Below, piece after piece: positions 9,879-22,180 of a DNA stretch of 64,000 nt. The translations under genes were made by a program, and so were the position numbers. Each line of letters begins with the position of its first letter. Positions within the stretch are counted from its first letter, which is position 1. Under the pieces are notes generated by a model. It saw only the letters and a list, made by a program, of their open reading frames with translations. It was not told the origin of the DNA and made no database searches. Source of the stretch: Epiperipatus broadwayi (Eukaryota; Onychophora; Udeonychophora; Euonychophora; Peripatidae); assembly GCA_028023455.1 (NCBI GenBank), contig JAQFVV010006551.1, forward strand, positions 641,001 to 705,000. The letters are read 5' to 3'.

Positions 9879-12833
9879 ACCATTATCAATCCACTGCAGG
9901 ATGAAGGTCTTTCCAAGTTTAATCCATATTCTCCGATCTTTAGCTTCTCTTCTCCACAACACCCCTGCACATTTTCTTATTTCATCCATCCATCTCACAT
10001 GTGGTCTCTTTCTGGGTCTTTTACAATCTCTTGGAATCCAGTTTAAAATTTCAATTGTCCATCTATTATCATCTCTTCTAGCAATATGTCCAGCCCAACT
10101 CCATTTCAATCTTTTAATTTTTTCAATAAGGTCAGTAACACCTGTTTGTTGTCTTACCCATACATTGCGTTTTCGATCTCTTCTTGTTACTCCCAACATA
10201 CATCTCTCCATACTCCTTTGAGTGGTCTGAAGTCTCTGTATTGCTCTTCTATTAAGTGTCCAAGTCTCAGATCCATAAGTAAGAACTGGTAAAACACATT
10301 TGTTAAAAACCATCCTTTTCAAACACATAGGCATATTTCCTTTTAGTATCAAGTTATTTCTACCAAAAGCACTCCAACCAAGTTTAATTCTATGATTAAT
10401 TTCCTCCATTATGTTTCCATCTGTATTAATAATCTGACCAAGGTATTTGTAACTGTTAACTTCTTCTAATTCTTCATAATCAATCTTTATTTTCATATTT
10501 TGAGCAAATCAATTAAACATTACTTTAGTCTTTTTAACATTTATCTTTAGTCCTACTTTTCTACTTTCATCTGCTAACTCCTGCAACATTTCCTGCAGCT
10601 CTGAAGCATTATTTGCAAAAACAACTACATCATCTGTGAAATCTAAATGACTTAAATACTCTCCATTTACTTTCACTCCTTTAGTTTCCCATTTTAATCC
10701 ACAAAATACTTCTTGCAGCACTGCTGTAAAGAGTTTTGGAGATATGGAGTCACCTTGTCTTACACCTTTCTCAATGTTGATTTTTCCAGTATCATTATGT
10801 AATCTAATTGTTGCTGTTGCATTTTTATAAATATTCTTTAAAATATGACAATATCCTGGATCTATACCTTGATGATCCAATGCTTTAATCACTGAAGAAA
10901 TGTGTATAGAATCGAATGCCTTTTCATAATCTACAAATCCAAAACATAATGACAACTCATATTCATTTGTCCTTTCTATGACTTCTCTCAATACCTGGAT
11001 ATGATCTATTGTACTAAAACCACTTTTAAATCCAGCTTGTTCTCTTGGTTGGTGGAAATCCAAAGTTCTCTGTAGACGAGTTGTAATTATCTTGGTAAAA
11101 ATTTTATATAAAACTGATAAAAGGCTGATAGGTCTGTAATTTCTAATATCTTCTTTATCACCTTTTTTAAATATTAATATTATTACTGCATTCTTCCAAT
11201 CTTCCGGTACATCTTTATCATTTAGACATTTGGTATATAACTTTGCTAAAATTGTTTCTATTTCTTCACCTGCTTCTTTTAATATATCAATTATAATTCC
11301 ATCATTTCCTGGAGCCTTTCCTTTCTTCATACACTTAATTGCATGTCTCACTTCTTCATTTAAAATTCTGGGCAATTCGGAAGATGTAATAGATATAGGA
11401 GGTACTTGTTCTTTATTACTATATAATTCTTGATAAAAATCTTCTACCAATTTCATGATGTCATCTCTCTTTTTAGTAATAATTCCATCTTTTTTTCTTA
11501 TTGCAGATATAAATTTCCTACCAATACCAAAATGTTGTTTAACATTTTTGAGACTTTTATTTTCTTCTACAGCTTTCCTTGCTATTTCACAGTTATACTT
11601 TCTTATATCATTTTCAACTCTTTTCCGTACCATTTTACAAAATTCGAGATATTCAATTCTTTTTAATACATCATTTTTGTATATCTTCATATTCCTTCTT
11701 TTCTTCATAAATTCTCTAGTCTCAGTAGAAATTTTATTAGTCAATTGCTGCTTTTTTCTACCAGCTATGTTTGTTGCAGTTTTTAAAAGTGTATCAGTTA
11801 TTTTCATATTAATTTCATTCAAATCTGTATCATGTTCAAAATCTCCTAACACTTGAAACCTATTTGTAAGTTCTAATTTAAATTCATTAGAATGTTTCTG
11901 AAGATTAGGAATATCAACTGTAAATATTGTTTTTCTTAATAATTTTTGTCTTTCTAGTTTTACATTAACACGTAACTTACACCTTACTAATCGATGATCA
12001 CTTCCTGTGTTAAATTTATTAAGAACATTACAATCTTGAAATATGTATTTTCTGTTAGTCAAAATATAATCCAATTCTGCTGTACCTTCATTTGGATGCT
12101 TCCATGTCCATTTCCTTTTAACATTTTTCTCAAAAAATGAATTCATAATATAAAGTTTTTCTTTTTCTGCAAACTCCACAAGTCTATGTCCTCTCTCATT
12201 TCTATTACCATAACCAAAATTACCTACAGCAATTTCATCTTTCATTTGTCTACCAATTCTAGCATTAAAGTCTCCCATAACAATTTTAAAATGTTGTTTA
12301 CTCTGATCAAAAGCCTTTTGTACATCCATATAAAAATCTTCTACTACTTCATCACTATGAGAACTTGTTGGGGCATAAACCTGAATTATCTGCATTTGGT
12401 ATCTGCTATTAAGTTGTATAACTAATCTTGCCACTCTGTCCGATACACCATCAATCTCCACAATATTGTTCTTCCACTTTTTATTTATAATGAATCCTAC
12501 TCCACTTGTATTTCCAATATGTGTGCCTTTATAATAGAGTATATGTCCACTTTTTAAATCAATTGTTTCTTCTCCTTTTCTTCTAACTTCACAAAGTCCA
12601 ATAATGTCCCATTTAATATAAGACAGTTCTTCTTCTAATTCTTGCAATCTTCCTTCACTTGAAAGTGATCTGCAGTTGTAAGTACCTAAATAAAAAGTCG
12701 TCATCAAATGGCAGCCTGGGTCCACAATCAGGGGATTCTTAGCACCCTCCGCCTTTGGCCACCAACCGCTGCCTTGGTTGGTGACTTTACAGCCTCCTGG
12801 GAATAAGGGCCATGCTTTATTTTTGTCTGTCAT
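9876..12833 (-). pseudogene. RTE ORF: AP endonuclease plus reverse transcriptase, one in-frame stop
   Basis: Continuous frame of about 985 codons broken by one TGA at 10509-10511; the frame resumes and runs to the tail. N-terminal apurinic-type endonuclease: YNCRS near residue 53 (Asn), CEVR near 82 (catalytic Glu), YAPT near 153, GDFNAR near 187 (Asp-Asn) and SDH at 278-280. Reverse transcriptase: FVDYEKAFD at 633-641 (motif A), GVRQGDSISP at 690-699 (motif B) and FTDD at 732-735 (motif C, Thr where most LINEs have Ala). The part after the stop has 'YKYLG', a 'YGSETW' block and 'WAGHIARR', the usual C-terminal domain. The protein would nick the target DNA and prime cDNA from it. The stop follows soon after motif C, so the C-terminal 206 residues would be lost. 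The start Met at 12833 is the first in the frame. Confidence 0.88.
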
Positions 12834-13174
12834 AATTGTATATATGTATTGGAAAAATATTTATCATTTACACAAACATTCATTCTGCCTTATCAGGCAC
12901 TGAGAAGAAAGACCATGGTGTTTCTTGATCTTAAACTCAGAGGTAAAAAGCCAATAAACTCACCACACTGGCTAATGCATGTTGGTGAGCAGCCCATCCA
13001 TGTTTGTATACTATATGAATAATCACATAGTAATAACAGCTGCAACGACAAGAACGTATGGAGTGGACATTAGGAATTTGCCCTGCTCGGTTCCTTTAAG
13101 GCCTCCAAGAGGAATCAAAGGGTCTCCTTTCAGTTAATAGCAAGCTCCTTTCTGCAGCTAATTATAGTTATATA

Positions 13175-13526
13175 GATATATATGTTGAATTAAATATTTC
13201 CATGGATTGTTATTAAAATAAAGCATAGATATGAAAACATAATATCCATGTAAATACTAATAACATTTAATGTTTGATTTTAGCAATAAATTAACAATTA
13301 CTATTAACTGACAATCCCTGAGGCCAAACCAGTTTTTCCATTAAATCTATAATAGCTCTTTTGTTTGAATTTTTTGTTGAAGCAAAAGGTGTCCTCTTTT
13401 ACTTAAAATCCAAAGTGTTATATGAAATTAAACTCAGAAATATGTTATGTGATTCAGACAAATTCTTAAACACAAATAAAATGATTGAAATTATAGCAGT
13501 TAGTTGTAATCTATTCATATAAAACT
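13175..13526. other. AT-rich spacer, nothing recognised
   Basis: Spacer between the RTE element and the next PLE fragment. No frame or repeat was recognised. Confidence 0.6.
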
Positions 13527-14155
13527 GTGTCTTATTTTCTATCATATACCAATATTTCGATGAACTAGCATCCACCATTGTCAAGGTAAAGTCTTGAAAG
13601 AAAAACTGTTCGATCTCAAACTGTAACATGACTGTGTGTGAGATGAAGCATGATAATCAATTTGAAATAGTTTAGTATTCAGAACATGATATTTATCAAA
13701 ATGTATATTTCTCTTAATTTCACAACCATTAATTTAAACTCAATACTAGAAGATATAGATAAAATGAGAGGTTTCCATATGGCTGGAATATGTTGTGCTT
13801 CATCAGCTCTATTTAAACCAGTAGGTCACTTTAATATTTCACTCGACTCTCTCATGGTTCTCAAATCATATCTCTCCAAATTAGTAAGTAGTTTTGCATT
13901 GTCAAAGTCAGGTTTGTGACCAATTTTAAAAAATGGGAAGTAAAAACTGATGTAATAATTTTTTGTATTAAAAGCATTTTTATGTTCTTTAATTCTGACA
14001 TTTATTTGTCTATTAGACTGACTACATAGATTTTTGAGAACTGTAAACATGGAATTTCATAAATTCCTTGGTGCTACAAAAATATTCTGTCTTTAGGTTT
14101 ATGTAAAAAATCACCAATTTTTTTGCCAGTACCTGCTGAAATTTGAAATAAATTT
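13527..14155 (-). pseudogene. Penelope-like element 3' end (GIY-YIG), 5'-truncated
   Basis: Minus-strand fragment of the same PLE family as 48.1-52.0 kb. From 14155 downward it reads a 'GKKIGDF' block, 'KPKDR', the 'IYEIPCLQ' start of the GIY-YIG domain, then 'NVRIKEHKNAF', 'GHKPDFDNAK' and 'RYDLRTMRESSEIL'. The last is the 3' part of the endonuclease fold with its conserved Arg/His/Glu context. A 3' UTR matching 48.1-48.3 kb follows down to about 13527. The reverse transcriptase is missing, and frameshifts and stops occur near 14040-14070. It represents only a pseudo-LTR-sized end. Confidence 0.8.
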
Positions 14156-15067
14156 TCATGTGTGATGGAATGTTAGTCATATTGTTTTTCTCTTTCTTGT
14201 TTCATTTTAAAGGTGAATATATTAATCTGGACTGTATTAGACTATGTTGCTATAACAACACATACTACTGCAGAAAGAATGGTTTATTATTAATTGTAGT
14301 CTGTAAAAATTGTGAATTGGCTTTATTGATTTTAAAAATAAATGTGTAGATAATAAAGTTTATAGCCTTGACAAAATTATTATTTTTTTTATTACGTATA
14401 TTTTCATTAATGCATTTAAAATAGTAGGTTAGAATAATATCCTTAAATATTTAATGACTCCAGTACATTTGTTTTTATTTGTATAATATTATGTTTAAAA
14501 GATATGTGTAAAAAGTTTATTTCCATTGCAGTATGAAATAATGTAGTTTGAATTGTTTATTTTATATTAAAGTGAAAGAATACTACAGGTATTATGAGAT
14601 GTAAGTGTTGCGTATTAGATGTCTAATAAACTATAAAATATGTATTTTTATTTGTCCTTATTTTGTGTAATAAAATTTTTATTTATGAGATGCTGGCTGA
14701 TGTTGATCAAAGAGTTAATACAGGATATTGCTATACTTTCACAGAAGTCAATGAAAAAAAATATAAATAGAACCAAGCAGATTAACAGAGATCTCTCTTA
14801 TCTTGGCATCAGTAGAAATGAATCTAAGTTCTTCCATGTATTCTTTTTCCTTCTTTTTAAAAGTATATGATTATAAAATGGATAGAATGATAGGGTGAAA
14901 GCAATAAAATTCATCTGTTGGCTTATGTTTATCAAATTTGTGAAAGATGATTATTTACTGAAAATATAAAAATTAATCCATAGCATTTTTAAAAAACCAT
15001 CAGAAAATTTCTTAGCTTTTAAAAATATATATTACCTAATTTTCAGTAATGAAGTCTAAATGCTAAC
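14156..15067. other. AT-rich sequence, nothing recognised
   Basis: Two short open frames (14158-14349 and 14640-14870) show no recognisable domain and have the composition of noncoding AT-rich DNA. Confidence 0.55.
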
Positions 15068-15324
15068 AACAGAAAATGTAAACAAAGGCAAAACTCTTTT
15101 CTCCATACAGTAGTGCCATCCTGTGCTAACCAGAGTAATCAATAGATGCCAGAAGGCTTGTGCATAAAATCCCTATCTAGTGCCTTCTGGTATCTATTGA
15201 TTACTCTGGTTAGCACAGGGTGGCACTACTGTATGGAGAAAAGAGTTTTGCCTTTGTTTACAACAATTATGTGTTAGTATGAGATGGTGATCATGTGATG
15301 TTTAGTGGTTTAACAGAAAATGTA
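15068..15324 (-). mobile_element. foldback retroposon copy 1, compact hairpin
   Basis: Element 15081-15311 between perfect 13-bp duplications AACAGAAAATGTA (15068-15080, 15312-15324). It contains two 75-nt inverted arms (15083-15157 and 15182-15256) differing at about two positions, with a 24-nt loop. A single-arm tail follows (15257-15311) ending GATGGTGATCATGTGATG. As RNA it would make a near-perfect hairpin of about 75 bp. The hammerhead-like centre seen in other copies is missing here. Oriented by the tail, which is on the right as in copies 4, 7 and 8. Confidence 0.85.
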
Positions 15325-16685
15325 CATAAAGATTATGTTCATGTGCTGATATAATTTTATGCGCTTGATGAATTATTTAGACATAAGAAGGAAATAGGTA
15401 TAATTTCCATAGCATTGTCATAGATAAAACAAGTGTTTGTTTACTTGTAATGTTTTAAGAATTAATTACTTGTTAAATGAAAGGACATATACATTGCATT
15501 GTTGTGGATATAAATTAATGTTTTTACACTTATAATATTATGTAGATCTAATGAAAAGATAATTTGAATATATAGTATATATCAGAATGAATAAAATATG
15601 CTTTAAATCTGATAGCTTTTCATGATATTTCTACTTTTCTGGAATAACAGATCATTCTTAGATTGTGGTTTAAGAAATACACATTAGAACAATGGTTCTA
15701 TTTTGGAAATACATAGGTCATTTGTTATATTTATAATTATTTTTGCTGTTTTTTTTCATTTAAAATGTATAGTATTTATTGATATAAAAAGTATAATAAT
15801 TTTAGGTTAAGTAGCAATATATGTACATAGATAAATATAAGGAATTTATGTCTTTCTAAGTTGGAATTTATATTTTGCATCATAGTAATTATTTTAATTA
15901 AAATATTCATTTTTATTTTTTTATTGCTTATAAATTAACTTCATGTATTTCACTTATATTAACAGTTCAGAAGGCTATATCATAATAAGTATTTATTTTG
16001 TTTGTACTCTTAATTTTATATTAACAAATAAGTAGTTCTATATATATTGATTAACTATATTTTTGTATGAAATATAAAAAGAAAATATATCTTGAGGACT
16101 TTTAGATTTTAGAAAATATAAATGTTCTATAACATATATGGGTTATATAAACATATGTGTTTTGTATTTAATATCTGATAAGTGGAAATAGATTTCAATA
16201 ACCTGTTTAAGTTCAAAGAAATAATATCATTTGAAAATCTATTGCTTAAAGCATAATTGCAACATGAGTATATATTTTAAATGTTTATTTGCCATATATA
16301 TATATATATATATTAATTTATATCTATTTGTTAATAAATTTTGAATTAATTTAAAACGAGTAATCTTATTTCATCATCATTTAATTTTACAATGCAAACT
16401 TATTGCTTAATGATATGTGGATAAGATAAATTCATGAATAGACTATACTACACAATTCATTAGAAGCAGATACAAAATAATTCAGAAATCAAAACACAGG
16501 ATACATAAGACAGTATAATTACATCTCATTTTCTTTGTATTGAATTATTGTTTATTATTTGACCGTCACTCAGCAATAAATTAACTGATTTAACATTTTT
16601 AAATATTTGATAAGTAATTAAAAACTTATTGTAATTATTTTGTTAGTAACAATATATATATATATAATGTGTAAACTTATTAATA
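15325..16685. other. AT-rich sequence, nothing recognised
   Basis: No gene or known repeat recognised. Short TA runs at 16296-16312 and 16651-16666. Confidence 0.55.
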
Positions 16686-16689
16686 AATA

Positions 16690-17165
16690 TTATTAGAAAA
16701 TACAGTAATTAAAATTTGTTAAAAAGAACAAAAAATATAAATGTCACTTAGGAGTGGTTTCAACTATCCTTGTAGTCTTTGTCAACTAATATTTTGAAAG
16801 GTCAACTTTTCCATAATGTCATGAACTTAACATTTGCTGCCTGCCTATTGATTAAGTCTTGCTTGTATTTATATATTAACATAGCTTCTTTGATTTTTAT
16901 TATTATTATTTCTTTCAGTTTGCAATATTTTTACACTATAAGTAAAATATTACAAACTGAAAGAAATAATAATAATAAAAGAAAAATTAAAAAAGCTATG
17001 TTAATATATAAATATAAGCAAGACTAAATCAATAGGCAGGCAGCAAATGTTAAGGTCATGAAATTATGAGAAAGTTGATAAAGACTACAAGAATAGTTGA
17101 AACCACTCCTAAGTAACATTTATATTTTTTGTTCTTATTAACAAATTTTAATTACTGTATTTTGT
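16690..17165. repeat. long inverted repeat made of PLE 3' ends
   Basis: Two arms of roughly 230 bp (about 16690-16925 and 16945-17165) around a spacer of about 20 bp. Inside the right arm the plus-strand translation reads 'ERNNNNKRKIKKAMLIYKYK', which resembles the C-terminal end of the PLE GIY-YIG protein ('RETIIKEKL...' in other copies), followed by its 3' UTR. So the palindrome looks like two PLE 3' ends joined head to head, with small indels between the arms. Confidence 0.6.
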
Positions 17166-17223
17166 ACTATTTATTTATAAGTTACATATATTATTTTAAA
17201 GAAATACAGACATTGATTTGTAG

Positions 17224-17225
<2 letters not shown>

Positions 17226-17304
<79 letters not shown>
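17226..17304. repeat. (TA)n microsatellite, LTR element insertion site
   Basis: About 80 bp of TA directly before the 5' LTR. The 3' LTR is followed by ATATATA, consistent with insertion into a TA-rich site with a 5-bp ATATA duplication. Confidence 0.9.
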
Positions 17305-17308
<4 letters not shown>

Positions 17309-19349
17309 AAAGGAACTGGGTTCAAACCCTGTTACAAAAAGGAATGAGAATGTAGTTGTATATAATTTTTATTTATTTATTAGTATTAGATAATTATTTA
17401 TAAAAGTCGCACATACCAAGCACACGTGTATTTGCTGGAATGAAGGGTGTGGGTATATATTATGAGTGGCATACATATATGTAGGTAGATATTATTGTTG
17501 AGAACAGGAAAGTAGAAATTGAGAAGACTTTAAAGCAGGTAAAAAAAATTTTTTTCCTTTTTGTGAGTATAAATTTCCTGAATGAATTGGCAAAATGGAT
17601 CGCATTGGTCAATAGAAAGAAAGAAAAATAAAGAAAGCAAACTCCAACTGCTTGAATGGATATATATATTTTTGTGTGTGTTTGTTTTAATTAAATAGAT
17701 TTTTCAGAAATAATTTTGATTAAGAAAAATGAACAGGGAATGCCATTAGTTACTGAACTATTTTTCGATCCCTTTTGTTTGGTTAAAGTTGGCAACAGTA
17801 TTTGTAATTAAAAGTTCAGGAATTTAAAATAAAAAAGAGAGATAAGTAAAAGTCAAGATCGCTAAGTGGTTTTCCTTTTGTTTAACATTTTTATAAGAAA
17901 ATCTATTTTTGAAACAAAGGAATACCAGCGATCAGGAGGGAGGCAACTGGGATTGACTAATTAATTTGAAAAAACGGACAGTTGAGCTCTGCTAGTCTTA
18001 CATGCAAGATATTCTAAATTGGAGTTGAACAAAATTTATTAGCTGAAAAGAAGAAAGTTGGAGAAGCAAATTGTGAGAACTAAACTACATATATGAGTGA
18101 CCTCATGGATCACATGGGGTAGAATCGCCAACGTGCTTGGTCGGTGTTCAGACTCCAGCCATTTTAATATGCCATGTTAATATATTCTACTATCAACATC
18201 TCCAACTGCCCTACATAACTGAAGCTGTTTGAATCCAGTGTAGATCTATGCCATTCCAGAATTAAGCCGAAAGAATAAAAACAGAAGATTGAATATGCCA
18301 CTTTAGAGGGACCAAAGGAATGAAATGTTAAGTGGAAGCAATGGATGCTATATTTGCCTAGGTAGGACTCACAGAATTTTTTTTTGTGAGTGCACTCGGA
18401 AACACATAAGCCAGTTATTCAAATTATACTATACTGGTAAATATACACTTATTATGACATTTTCAAATTTTAAAATTAATCCAACCTAATTGCAAGAATA
18501 TTTCATATTATACCTATATTATTAAATATTTCTTTTTTTTATTGTCTTCTCCTGAATAATATTTCATTAAAATATTTATTATATGTATATGTGTGCCATT
18601 TATTGATTGTGTTTTTTAAATAAGTAATAGTAGATCTGTAGCTAAATTATTGATTTAGTGTGATACTCATTATAGAATATATGAGTTCCAAAATCTTATA
18701 CACATCCATGCTGATGCGAACTTAGCAATAATTTATAGCCAGACAGATTAGATAGCAAAGTATATGAAGATTGTAAAAGATTTAGTTAAATCTTTAATGG
18801 GATAATAAAAATAGAAAGTTATAGAATGAATTGATTTGAAATTGCATTCCCTTTTGTTTCTTCTCCAGCACACGGTGCTACCACACAATGAGCATTAAGA
18901 CGGGAAACTAATTAAGAGGCTGAATCAAATAAATATTTAATGAACCCTATGATACTTGTTGAATAATGAGTTTGGCACTTGGCAACGAACAAAAAAAAAT
19001 ACATTCATTGTCCATAAATGTAGAGTTCTAGTTAAAGTTGAGTTAAAGCTGGGAGGGTTTGATTTCATTACCTGATGTGTATGTGTTTTGCTGTCAGTTA
19101 CTTCACTTACCCCTTTGAATGACCCATAGTTCGGGAAAACTTCGCGTAAGGGGTGAATGACTCAATTTGTTTTCGGGAAAACTTCGTATGGTAAGGACCG
19201 TTAGTTATATATATATGCATCACTGTAAAAATTCACCCTCGGAAAGAATAACTGTAGAAAATTTGGTTTGATAAAAGTAACGGTTTGAATTCAGCTAAAT
19301 TATAATTTTAAAACGTAAACAGTACTCAGAATAAAGGTAAATTGTTTCA
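17305..19349 (+). repeat. 5' LTR of the Gypsy element
   Basis: About 2045 bp, TG...CA ends, aligning end to end with 23549-25581. Just inside the start is the motif GGGTTCAAACCCTGTTACA. Differences from the 3' LTR are scattered, many of them transitions at CpG sites. No open frame. Confidence 0.93.
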
Positions 19350-19350
19350 A

Positions 19351-19368
19351 TGGCACTCAATGATGGGG
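19351..19368 (+). promoter_or_regulatory. primer binding site of the Gypsy element
   Basis: TGGCACTCAATGATGGGG starts one base after the 5' LTR end. A TGG start at this place is the usual complement of a tRNA 3' CCA. The donor tRNA was not determined. Confidence 0.7.
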
Positions 19369-19688
19369 CTTTTGAAGAATGGAGATTGATAAGGTGAAGG
19401 TGGCTGAAGGATATAGAGGGCGCATAAATCAAAAGGAGAAATTAAAAAAAAAAAAAAGAGACGAAATATAGTTAATTTTTTTTTAAGTGTAAAAATGAAT
19501 GCTGTTTAGATAAATATTTTTTTCTGGGAAGAGAAAAATAATAATGGAATTTAATGGTAAATAGACAAATAGGGCAAAAACAAAAAGGGGGGAAATAAAT
19601 ACTACGTGGAGAAATGGTTGGGGGCAGGGACATTGAACCCGGCATGTATTGTTAGTCTCACTAGAAAGTAATATAAAGTAAAATAGAT

Positions 19689-20256
19689 ATGATAATAACA
19701 AGATTACAGGAAATAGAGGGGATGGAAATGAAGGTATTTGCAGGACAGAAGGAAGAGAGCCCAAGGGAACATATAAATAGTTTACAAAAATATTTTAGGA
19801 GATATGGGATACCAGAGGAATGCAAAATAACCTTAGCGCAGGCCCACCTTCAAGAATATGCCAAAATGTGGTGGGGATTCTATGCTACATCAGCCCCAAA
19901 CATACCAGGAGTACGAAATGGCTCTGAAGAAGGCATTTTGAAATGAGGAACAGCAGGAGAACCTCAAAATGTGAATCATCTATGAGAAGTTTTCGGAAAA
20001 AGAGAAGGAAAATTACATACAGTTTTTCAGATGACAGGTGGACATACTGAAGACATTAGAGAGTGGTAAACTATCTGAAAATCAGATAGTAAAAATGGTG
20101 TGTCAAAATTTGCTGGTAGAAATAAGATGCAGAATGGGAATTAAAAGGATTAGGTTAGCTAAAGAAATTGACAAAATATTAAGTCAAATTGAAGTAGGTG
20201 AGCAGATGAGGGAGATCGAAGACAGAAGATTTGGGATAAATGCCAAACTGATATGA
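19689..20256 (+). pseudogene. Gypsy gag, frameshifted
   Basis: Structural gag polyprotein in two frames. 19689-19946 gives a capsid-like stretch ('VFAGQKEESPREHINSL', 'LAQAHLQEYAKMWW'); the Trp pair near residues 65-66 fits the retrotransposon gag domain. A frameshift near 19890-19920 moves the continuation ('KKAFWNEEQQENL', 'FSEKEKENYIQFF') to another frame. A stop precedes 20038-20256 ('DILKTLESGKLSENQIV', then a charged C-terminal part). No CCHC zinc knuckle was seen before the protease. Confidence 0.75.
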
Positions 20257-21680
20257 CAGAGGAAGAAGAAATTGTACACTTGGAAACAAAGAAACATATT
20301 GGGAATTTGGTGTGCTCATGGGAAGATAGGGTTCCTCAATATGCCAAACAGGAATGCCCAAAGATTCATATGGAAATCAATCAAATAGAAATAGAAACCC
20401 TCATCGATTCCGGATGTCAAATTTCTGTTATATCAGAAACACTATATCACAAACTGATAAAGAAACAACCTGGAATAAGGACCCTTCCACTGAAGGCTAC
20501 ACAGGTGACAATGGCAAACAATAAGAGGGCCAAAGTAGAACCTAGGCAGATATGGGTAGACCTACAGATAAATAGGAAAACTTTTACTCATGTATTCCTT
20601 ATTATGAAGGACCTGATACACGAGGCCATATTAGGATCTGATTTCTTACACAAATATAAATGTGTCCTAGATTATGAGAGGGGAAGAGTTATGTGCGAAG
20701 GAGAAATAATTAAATTTCTAGTGCCTGACTTATACCACTCAATTGGGGTCATGAAAGTTAAAGAAGACCCGATGGATGGAGTGATAGCTGAAAAAGTTAA
20801 GCAGGCAAATATGACCAAGGGGGAAGAAGAGCATGCACTGCAGAAAATATTGGAAGAATATGGCCACATATTTTCAGATATATCGGGTGAAATTCAAGGT
20901 TTCAAGCAGAGAATTAAAATAAATCAAGATCAGCCATTCCAGTCTAGGTCATATCCGGTTCCACATCAATATCGGGATAACATGAAGGAACAAATCAATC
21001 AAATGATGGAATGGGGAATTATTTCAAAATGTTCCTCCCTATATTGCAATCCACTGGTGATTGTTAAGAAAAAAGATGGGTCAGTCAGGTTATGTTTGGA
21101 TGCAAGACAATTGAACCGAATAACTATCCCATTATGTACCATTCCTCCTCCCATGCAAGAGCTGTTGGGAAGATTTAAGGGAAAGAAAATATTTTCAACA
21201 TTCGATCTGACAGCCAGCTACTGGCAAATCCAACTCCATCCTGATGACTGGAAATATACCTCTTTTAGATATGATGTTTATTCATATCAATTTAACCGTA
21301 TGCCATTTGGCCTAATAAAGAGTGGTGCAGGGTTGCTGAGATGTTTGGACCAAGTGTTGTCAGAGGAAGTAAAACAATTGGTCACTATGTATGTAGATGA
21401 TGTATTGGTGGCATTGGCAACCATCAAAGAACATTTTAGGGATTTAGAGATATTTCTTAAAAGAGTGCTTAAAAAAAAAATCAAGGTTAATTTTAAAAAA
21501 AGCATGTTATGTAAAGATGAAGTTACATTTTTGGGTCATGTGGTGGGTTCCCATGGGATAAAACCCCATCCAGACAAAATCTTAGCTATTAGAGAATTTC
21601 CTAAACCTACATCGCAGAAGCAAGTTCGGTCCTTCATGGGCCTCTGCAATTTCTATAACCGATTTTATGAGGTTTTGTAG
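20253..21680 (+). pseudogene. Gypsy pol: protease and reverse transcriptase
   Basis: Open frame of 475 codons. Aspartic protease near residues 45-135: LIDSGC (catalytic Asp in DSG) and the later ILGSDFL block. Reverse transcriptase near residues 230-470: 'SRSYPVPHQYRDNMKEQI' at the start, FDLTASYWQI (motif A), MPFGLIKSGA (motif B), YVDDVLV (motif C) and FLGHVVGSHGIK (thumb). The catalytic Asp residues of motifs A and C are present. It overlaps the end of gag by four bases in a different frame. The frame closes just after the 'SFMGLCNFYNRF' block; RNase H continues in another frame, so the polyprotein is broken here. Confidence 0.9.
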
Positions 21681-21685
21681 AACAA

Positions 21686-22180
21686 ATGGAACCTTTTCTT
21701 AGGTTAGTAAGAAAGAATATCCCGTGGAAATGGACCCAGAAGCAAGAGAAAGCCTTTTGAGAATATAAAAAGAGGTTTTGAAAAACAAGCCATGCTGGCA
21801 TTTCCAGATTTCAAGAAGCCATTCATTGTACAAACGGACAGTAGTGGGTATGGGTTAGGAGTTACTTTGTCCCAGATGCAGGATGATAATCAGGTAAAAG
21901 TATTGTGCTTTATGAGCCGATTGCTCAAAGGACCAGAGCGTCATTATACCACTACTGAAAAGGCAGCCCTTGCAATTGTCTGGGCATTCCAGAAGTTCAG
22001 AACACTTTTGTTGGGATCAAAGTGGTTGTCATTACGGATCATAAAAGCTTTGAGCTTTTGAACCACAGCTACCTCACCAACAGCCAGCTGATTCAATGGA
22101 GCCTATACCTACAGGAATATGACTACACTGTAAAATATTGCAAAGGGTCAGAGAACTTGTGCCAGATACATTAAGTCGTA
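21686..22180 (+). pseudogene. Gypsy pol: RNase H segment, broken frames
   Basis: Continuation of pol with two in-frame stops near 21760-21780 and at least two frame changes. From 21792 it reads 'MLAFPDFKKPFIVQTDSSGYGLG' (first RNase H Asp), then 'LSQMQDD', 'RHYTTTEKAALAIVWA' (catalytic Glu) and, after a frame change near 22020, the 'TDH' region and 'LVPDTLSR'. This is the standard Ty3/Gypsy RNase H layout. It is inactive as encoded. Confidence 0.85.

Larger units (their letters stand above)
9845..13162 (-). mobile_element. near-complete RTE-type LINE retrotransposon
   Basis: Minus-strand LINE of about 3.3 kb: a 5' leader (about 13162-12834) and one long coding region with endonuclease and reverse transcriptase. 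There is almost no 3' UTR; the stop codon is the first TGA of a (TGA)n tail (9853-9878). A possible 12-bp target-site duplication with one mismatch flanks it (9833-9844 'tatagtaatata' and 13163-13174 'tatagttatata'); in such AT-rich sequence this match could be chance. Single ORF, short 3' end and a trinucleotide tail are typical of the RTE clade. This is the best preserved LINE in the window. Confidence 0.85.

Noticed and set aside
9901-12425. Plus-strand frames at 9901, 10086, 11230, 11430, 11455 and 12186
   Set aside because: Antisense shadows of the RTE ORF.
13826-14050. Separate small host gene
   Set aside because: The peptide is the GIY-YIG C-terminal part of the PLE family at 48-52 kb.
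17129-17347. 72-codon frame running into the Gypsy LTR
   Set aside because: Most of it is Ile-Tyr from (TA)n and it ends inside the LTR.
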